A stretch of DNA of 64,000 bases from Synaphobranchus kaupii. Its lineage: Eukaryota; Chordata; Actinopteri; Anguilliformes; Synaphobranchidae. The position numbers were made by a program, and so were the translations under genes. Shown here in pieces: positions 60,001 through 64,000 of the stretch. The stretch spans positions 20,238,309-20,302,308 of the forward strand of contig CM056395.1 in NCBI GenBank assembly GCA_029718625.1, in the 5' to 3' direction. A model generated the notes under the pieces. That model saw only the letters and a list, made by a program, of their open reading frames with translations, searched no databases and was not told where the DNA came from. Within the stretch, counting starts at the first letter, position 1; every line of letters begins with the position of its first letter.

Positions 60001-62722
60001 ACAAAGCACACCTCATTCAACAGCTAGAGATCTGATTGAGCTGCTAATTAGTAGAATCAGGTGTGCTAAATTAGGGTTGAACTGAAAACCTACAGGACGG
60101 TAGATCTCCAGGAGCAGGGTTGGGCAGCCCTGTTCTAAAGCATTGCTTTTATACTGTTCGACATACATTTACCAGCAAACCAACAGGTAAGATATAGATT
60201 CTGCATGGGTATCTGACTGCATTGCATATTAGACATAATCTATACATTTCTTATAATATAAACTCTTACTATGTTCAGAGTCAATTTGAACAAAATTCAG
60301 TGTTTGACTCTTAAAAACCAGTTCACCTTATTTTTCCCATTTTGTATGACCTTTCTTAATTTGGTGGGATTAAATAATAAACATAAAATAGACATAATGC
60401 TGTTTTCAAAAGTGCTGTACCAAGTTTGTATACTGAGGTGTTGTGTGGGTTCATTTTCATAGCTGTATAAAACGTAAGAAAATATACGACTTTTTCATTT
60501 TTTAATCTATTTTGTGGGTGATTCTGGGTACTTTTCCATACAGTTTTTAAACTTCACAAATATTCACATACCTCCACCTCTAAAATGACAGAGGTATGTG
60601 AATCACAGATCGTCTAACTCAGTGGTTCTCAACCCTGGTCCTGGGGACCCCCTGTGTATGCTGGTTTTCGTTCCAACCACAATTGCAATACCAGAATTTT
60701 AACAAGCTGTTATTTTTTCTTAATTAGGTGTTTTTATTGTATAGAGAGAACACTTTAAACTCTTTACTCTCTTAAGCCACGTTATGTTAGCAATAGCTAT
60801 GCATGCTTTGAAGAAAAAAAATCCCATGTTCGTTATGCTTATTGTGTTATATTGCAAACAATTACAAAGAAGAGGTAAGAACTCAGGTGAATAGGCTCCT
60901 AATTAGGTAATTGAACACAAGTTTAAGTTCCTTCATAATTTTCCTTAAACTTGTTAACACAATGCAGGTTTGGCTCGTTATCATTTGCTTTGTCTTTGAA
61001 TTCTTCATTGTTTACCAAACGGTTAGTTTTAGTGGCCATGTGTCCACAATTTCACCAATTATGAGCCAATTGATTCACCTCAGTCTTTAATTTGATCAGT
61101 TAAAAGATTTTTTTACCTCCTTTTAATTGTTTACAATACAGCACAATGTGAATATTGGACTTTTATTCTTCATGGCATGCATAGCTATTACTAACATAAT
61201 GTGGCTTAAGAATGTAAATAATCCCTCTAAACATTATAAACACCTAATTAAGAAAAATGAACAGCTTGTTAAAATTCAAGTATTGCAATTATGGTTGGAA
61301 CGAAAACCAGCATACACAGGGGGTCCCCAGGACCAGGGTTGAGAACCACTGGTCTAACTGATATGGTTTCTGGCAGCCTGCTGTTGTTTCTGCTGTCGTT
61401 CTTTCGTTTGACGACATCGGGGCAATCTATCGGAGCCCGGGACTTCCCCATTTCCGACGCTTTGATATTGTCTTTGCTATTTGATTATCGGAGTCTGTAA
61501 GGTAAAGGATAGCGGTCTCTACGTTTCTGGTTGTTACTCTTCAGAAACGTAGGTAGTCCGGTTAAGAGTTAGGGTAAAGATTTATTTATCCTTTTTGTTT
61601 ACTTTTCTCTCTCTATCCTTTTATATTTATTTACCTGTTACCTTTTGTTCAGCTCCTTCACACCTAGAGCTGTAGGTAACAGGTTATTTTTCTATTAAGT
61701 TTCTTTCGCCCTTGTTACACAGGATTTCTTTTGTTTTTCTCTGACCTCCAGTGTGAGTGCGTGAGGTTCCTTTGTTTTATTACTCGCGATCGCCGAGTTT
61801 CCCCTCTTTTGGGGTTGTTTTGTGTTGGCTTACGCCGGGAGGTTTTGATTCCCATTATTTTGTTTCATTTCTCCCTTTACTGCAGAGCAGCCGGAGCTGT
61901 CCGCTTATTGGCGTATTTCTCACTAAATACGCTTTCAGATCCCTTGGTTGTGGCGCTTGGTTCTCCGAACCTTACACTCCCCCTTACACTAACATTTAGG
62001 GATTAAAAGCTAGTTGGGAGACATTAAGAACACACAAAGTTACAAAAAATATTCTGTTGCAATAATTTTGTGTCGGTTTAAACTGATGGGATTAATTTGA
62101 CCCTGAACGCGAAAGGTGTCATACAATGTCTACATAATAGGAAGGTTAATAATAAAATGATTTACTTCAAAATGATGCATCTACTGCAAAGATGCCTGTT
62201 GCTCGTGTTTTTTAGGTCATTGTTTTATGAGTGTTCTTGTTGGGAGAAAACTGGTGCCTGGGTTTAGGTAGAATGGTGCTTTCTTCTCTTTACAACAAAA
62301 TGTATAAAATAACAAACATGCCCACTGTAACTCAGTCCTGCAAGTACCTCACGGTGCAAATTTTGCGAAATGAAATGAAGCACAGACAAACAAGTACCAT
62401 TTGATAAAATGTACGCAAAAATGATATAGACCAATCTTCTCACAAAACCTTCTGGAAACAGCAAGATTCAGGACAGTTTCAGATGACAAGCCATCCTGGA
62501 GTGTTTAACAATAACATATTTTTTCACACCAAGAATGACTATTTATTTACTACACTGTGCTTTTGTTTCACCAATCAGACTGCAGTTATGTTTTGTTTCA
62601 CCAATCAGACCCAAGCGCACAATATATTTAAACAAAAAAACACAATGTCTTAAAATGTATCACAGCTTACCATTGAGGAAGAAAAGAAGAATAAAATTAA
62701 GTCCAGCCTTGATGTTTATCAT
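57024..62722 (-). CDS. SLAM/CD48-like immunoglobulin-superfamily receptor (3'-incomplete)
   Basis: Four exons on the - strand: signal peptide 62671-62722 (MINIKAGLNFILLFFLN), V-type Ig 59506-59835, C2-type Ig 58744-59052, transmembrane 57024-57146. All junctions are phase 1 and all splice borders are GT-AG except the last donor (AG|GCAAGT). The V domain has ILWSF and DTGVYHIQI but lacks both canonical cysteines, as in CD2/SLAM-family V domains; the C2 domain keeps CSVLC, VTLSW, TYSCVAENPVS and extra cysteines for a second disulfide. The TM exon has ILPAVLISLLLMVVIGFAVV and stop-transfer AKCQKC. Family members bind each other or CD48-like ligands on leukocytes. The cytoplasmic exon with tyrosine motifs is not seen downstream, where transposons and palindromes lie, so the gene may be truncated. 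Only one copy is readable here. Confidence 0.8.
57281..57660. mobile_element. Tc1-derived palindromic repeat (family copy 7)
   Basis: GAGGAGAAACAACCCTTAAAG, ATATCTACTGCATATCTGGC and ATTTGCAACCAAATATTGAA in family order. Lies in the SLAM-like intron between the C2 and TM exons. Confidence 0.7.
58201..58420 (+). pseudogene. SEA exon 3 start truncated by a palindromic-repeat copy
   Basis: GTTTTGCAG acceptor followed by GAATGGGTCGATTGTCACTG (58201), reading NGSIVTDAG, the SEA cleavage context, on the + strand. At about 58228 it switches into TTGATGTCTTACAGCCATTT, an arm of the Tc1-derived repeat (to 58420). It lies within the SLAM-like gene, antisense. Confidence 0.7.
58744..59052 (-). CDS. SLAM-like receptor, C2-type Ig exon
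   Basis: 309 bases, phase 1 to 1, acceptor CTGCGCCTCAG, donor GATCCAG|GTATAG. Encodes SPVSKPVITNITQSRSVRCL through CSVLCFVKNEREVTLSW to ATYSCVAENPVSNHV and ALCPLDP. The cysteine pattern suits the two-disulfide C2 domain of the SLAM family. Confidence 0.85.
59506..59835 (-). CDS. SLAM-like receptor, V-type Ig exon
   Basis: 330 bases, phase 1 to 1, acceptor CTCAAATTCCAG, donor ATACT|GTGAGT. Motifs: GDSISLQSHL (B strand, no cysteine), ILWSFDTG (C strand), RLQLDRQTGSLNISDI (D/E strands) and DTGVYHIQI (F strand, no cysteine). Confidence 0.85.
59939..60132. mobile_element. hAT-type miniature element with perfect 8-bp target duplication
   Basis: CAGGGCTGCC ... GGCAGCCCTG, mostly self-complementary, flanked by TTCTAAAG on both sides (59931-59938, 60133-60140). 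It lies in intron 1 of the SLAM-like gene. Confidence 0.9.
60620..61351. mobile_element. hAT-type non-autonomous element, 732 bp
   Basis: Termini CAGTGGTTCTCAACCCTGG ... GGTTGAGAACCACTG with target duplication GTCTAACT (60612-60619, 61352-61359). Long inverted subterminal repeats; no transposase. In intron 1 of the SLAM-like gene. Confidence 0.9.
61500..61985. repeat. Unclassified repeat-like segment (related to 47880-48400)
   Basis: Shares TTTTGTGTTGGCTT...CCGGG, AGATCCCTTGG and TTGGTTCTCCGAACC with the 48 kb segment in the same order. It contains hairpin words such as TACGTTTCTG/CAGAAACGTA (61519 and 61543). Confidence 0.35.
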
Positions 62723-62886
62723 TGTACAAGAGACCGTGATTCTAATTTAATATGCATTCCCAGGTATTAAAGGTTCTGCTCCACACAGCAAGTGAAAACA
62801 TTACTTTATGTAAAATGCCAACTGTCGGACAAAGAAAATCCACATCGTTGTGAGGGCACAGAGAGAATGTGAGTGGGGGTGAGAGA

Positions 62887-63027
62887 GCGAGAGCGAGAGC
62901 GAGAGCGAGAGCGAGAGCGAGAGCGAGAGCGAGAGCGAGAGCGAGAGCGAGAGCGAGAGCGAGAGCGAGAGCGAGAGCGAGAGCGAGAGCGAGAGCGAGA
63001 GCGAGAGCGAGAGCGAGAGCGAGAGCG
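62887..63027 (+). repeat. (GAGCGA)n hexanucleotide repeat
   Basis: About 23 units of GAGAGC/GAGCGA, uninterrupted. It lies 165 bases upstream of the SLAM-like start codon (on the other strand). Open frames through it (Arg-Ala, Arg-Glu, Arg-Ser) are artefacts. Confidence 0.95.
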
Positions 63028-63233
63028 AGAGAGAAGGGGGAGTGTGCTAGCCAACCAACTGCATGAAACATAATAGATGAGGAGTGCATAATAGCAGTTT
63101 CCGTTGGACAAAGCAGGAATACTGGCTCTTCGTGTTGTCTAAATAATTGGAAACCCCACAATAAACAGCATTCATTCGCCCATCCTATCAACAAAAAAAA
63201 ACCTGATTTTCAACTTCAAGCTTTCAGTTAAGG

Positions 63234-63939
63234 CAGTGGTTCCAAAACTCGGTCCTGGGGCCCCCCTGTGTATGCTAGTTTTCGTTCCAACCACAATTAC
63301 AATCCCAGGAATTTAACAAGCTGTAATTTTTTCTTAATTGGGTGCTTTTCATATTTAGAGGGATTATTTACCCTCTTTATAGCCACATTATATCAGAAAT
63401 AGCTATGCATGCCATGTAGAATAAACACCCAATGTTCACATTGTGCTATATTATTTAAAAGAGATAAGAAAATTATTTAACAGATCAAATTAAAGACTGA
63501 TTTGAATCAAAACTAAAACTAACCATTTGTACCACCATGAAGAATTCAAACACAAGTAAATGATAACGAGCCAAACCTGCATTGTGTTAATAAGCTTAAG
63601 TAAAAAATTATGAAAGAACTTAAACCTAATTAGGAGCCTATTGATTCACTTCAATCTTTAATTTGATCAGTCAAAACATAATTTTGTAACCTCCTTTTAT
63701 GTAATTGTTGCAATCTAGCACAATAAGCACAATGTGAACATGGGGAGTTTATTCTACATGGCATGTATACCTATTTCTGACATAATGAGGCTCAAGACAA
63801 GAGGGTGAATAATTCCTCTAAACATGAAAAGCACCGAATTAAGACAAATTAAAAGCTTGCTAAAATTCTGGGATTGCAACTGTGGTTGCAAAGAACCAGC
63901 ATACACAGGGGGCTCCAGGACTGAGTTTGGGAACAACTC
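63234..63939. mobile_element. hAT-type non-autonomous element, second copy
   Basis: Same family as 60620-61351 (CAGTGGTTCC ... GGCCCCCCTGTGTATGCTAG), with target duplication AGTTAAGG (63226-63233, 63940-63947). The right tip is mutated. It lies upstream of the SLAM-like gene. Confidence 0.85.
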
Positions 63940-64000
63940 AGTTAAGGCGATACGACAAGTTAATCTGTTAAAAACTGGGCCGTGTCCCAATATTCTTCAT

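Noticed and set aside
62742..63194. Arg-Ala, Arg-Glu, Arg-Ser and Leu-Ala repeat open frames
   Set aside because: All arise from the (GAGCGA)n hexanucleotide repeat read in different frames.

Overview
The window is teleost fish DNA. The evidence is split genes with GT-AG introns, dense Tc1/mariner, hAT, L2-type LINE, Ty1/copia and tRNA-derived SINE sequences of kinds common in fish, and long microsatellites. No species can be named from the sequence. A 500-base run of N (13638-14137) is an assembly gap.

Two host genes are readable. The larger is a + strand mucin-like gene: TATA box at 23656, a probable non-coding first exon ending at 23785, coding exons from 30027 to 44838, and a poly(A) signal at 45277. 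Nine coding exons join in phase into 2,694 codons plus a stop. The predicted order is signal peptide, short Ser/Thr stalk, SEA domain 1 (split over three exons), a 7.17 kb exon, SEA domain 2 (same three-exon split), a second short stalk, and a C-terminal hydrophobic segment with no cytoplasmic tail (likely GPI signal). The giant exon encodes Thr/Ser/Ala/Asn repeats arranged as eleven copies of a 191-residue higher-order unit, most monomers carrying an N-X-T sequon. The second gene, on the - strand (57024-62722), is a SLAM/CD48-like immune receptor: signal peptide, V-type Ig domain without the usual cysteines, C2 Ig domain and transmembrane exon, all joined in phase 1. Its cytoplasmic end is not found in place, but an ITIM-like terminal exon lies at 12251-12319 beside a second copy of the DNA that follows the receptor.

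The region has been duplicated repeatedly. A decayed copy of the mucin gene's 3' half, without the giant array, lies at 19.4-21.4 kb. Stray copies of its SEA exon 3 lie at 44341, 52338 and 58201. About 1.2 kb at 12413-13637 is repeated at 53852-55018. The 52338 copy sits between Sleeping Beauty-type inverted repeats.

Layout: 1-2982 defective Ty1/copia element (- strand) with 5' LTR and half-tRNA primer site; 2983-4560 repeat-like intergenic DNA; 4601-6305 L2-type LINE fragment (- strand); 6920-7950 minisatellite and microsatellites; 8310-8690 LINE tail; 10634-11650 SINE and a Tc1-derived repeat; 12251-13637 receptor 3' fragment and transposon; 14370-15240 Tc1 remnant; 15223-15960 duplicated repeat with a hammerhead-like core; 17239-18168 deleted Tc1 element; 19.4-21.4 kb mucin pseudogene; 23656-45282 mucin gene, with a 1.17 kb palindromic transposon in its first intron; 45.3-53.6 kb repeats and mosaic duplications; 53928-56182 nested transposons; 57-62.7 kb receptor gene with hAT elements around it.
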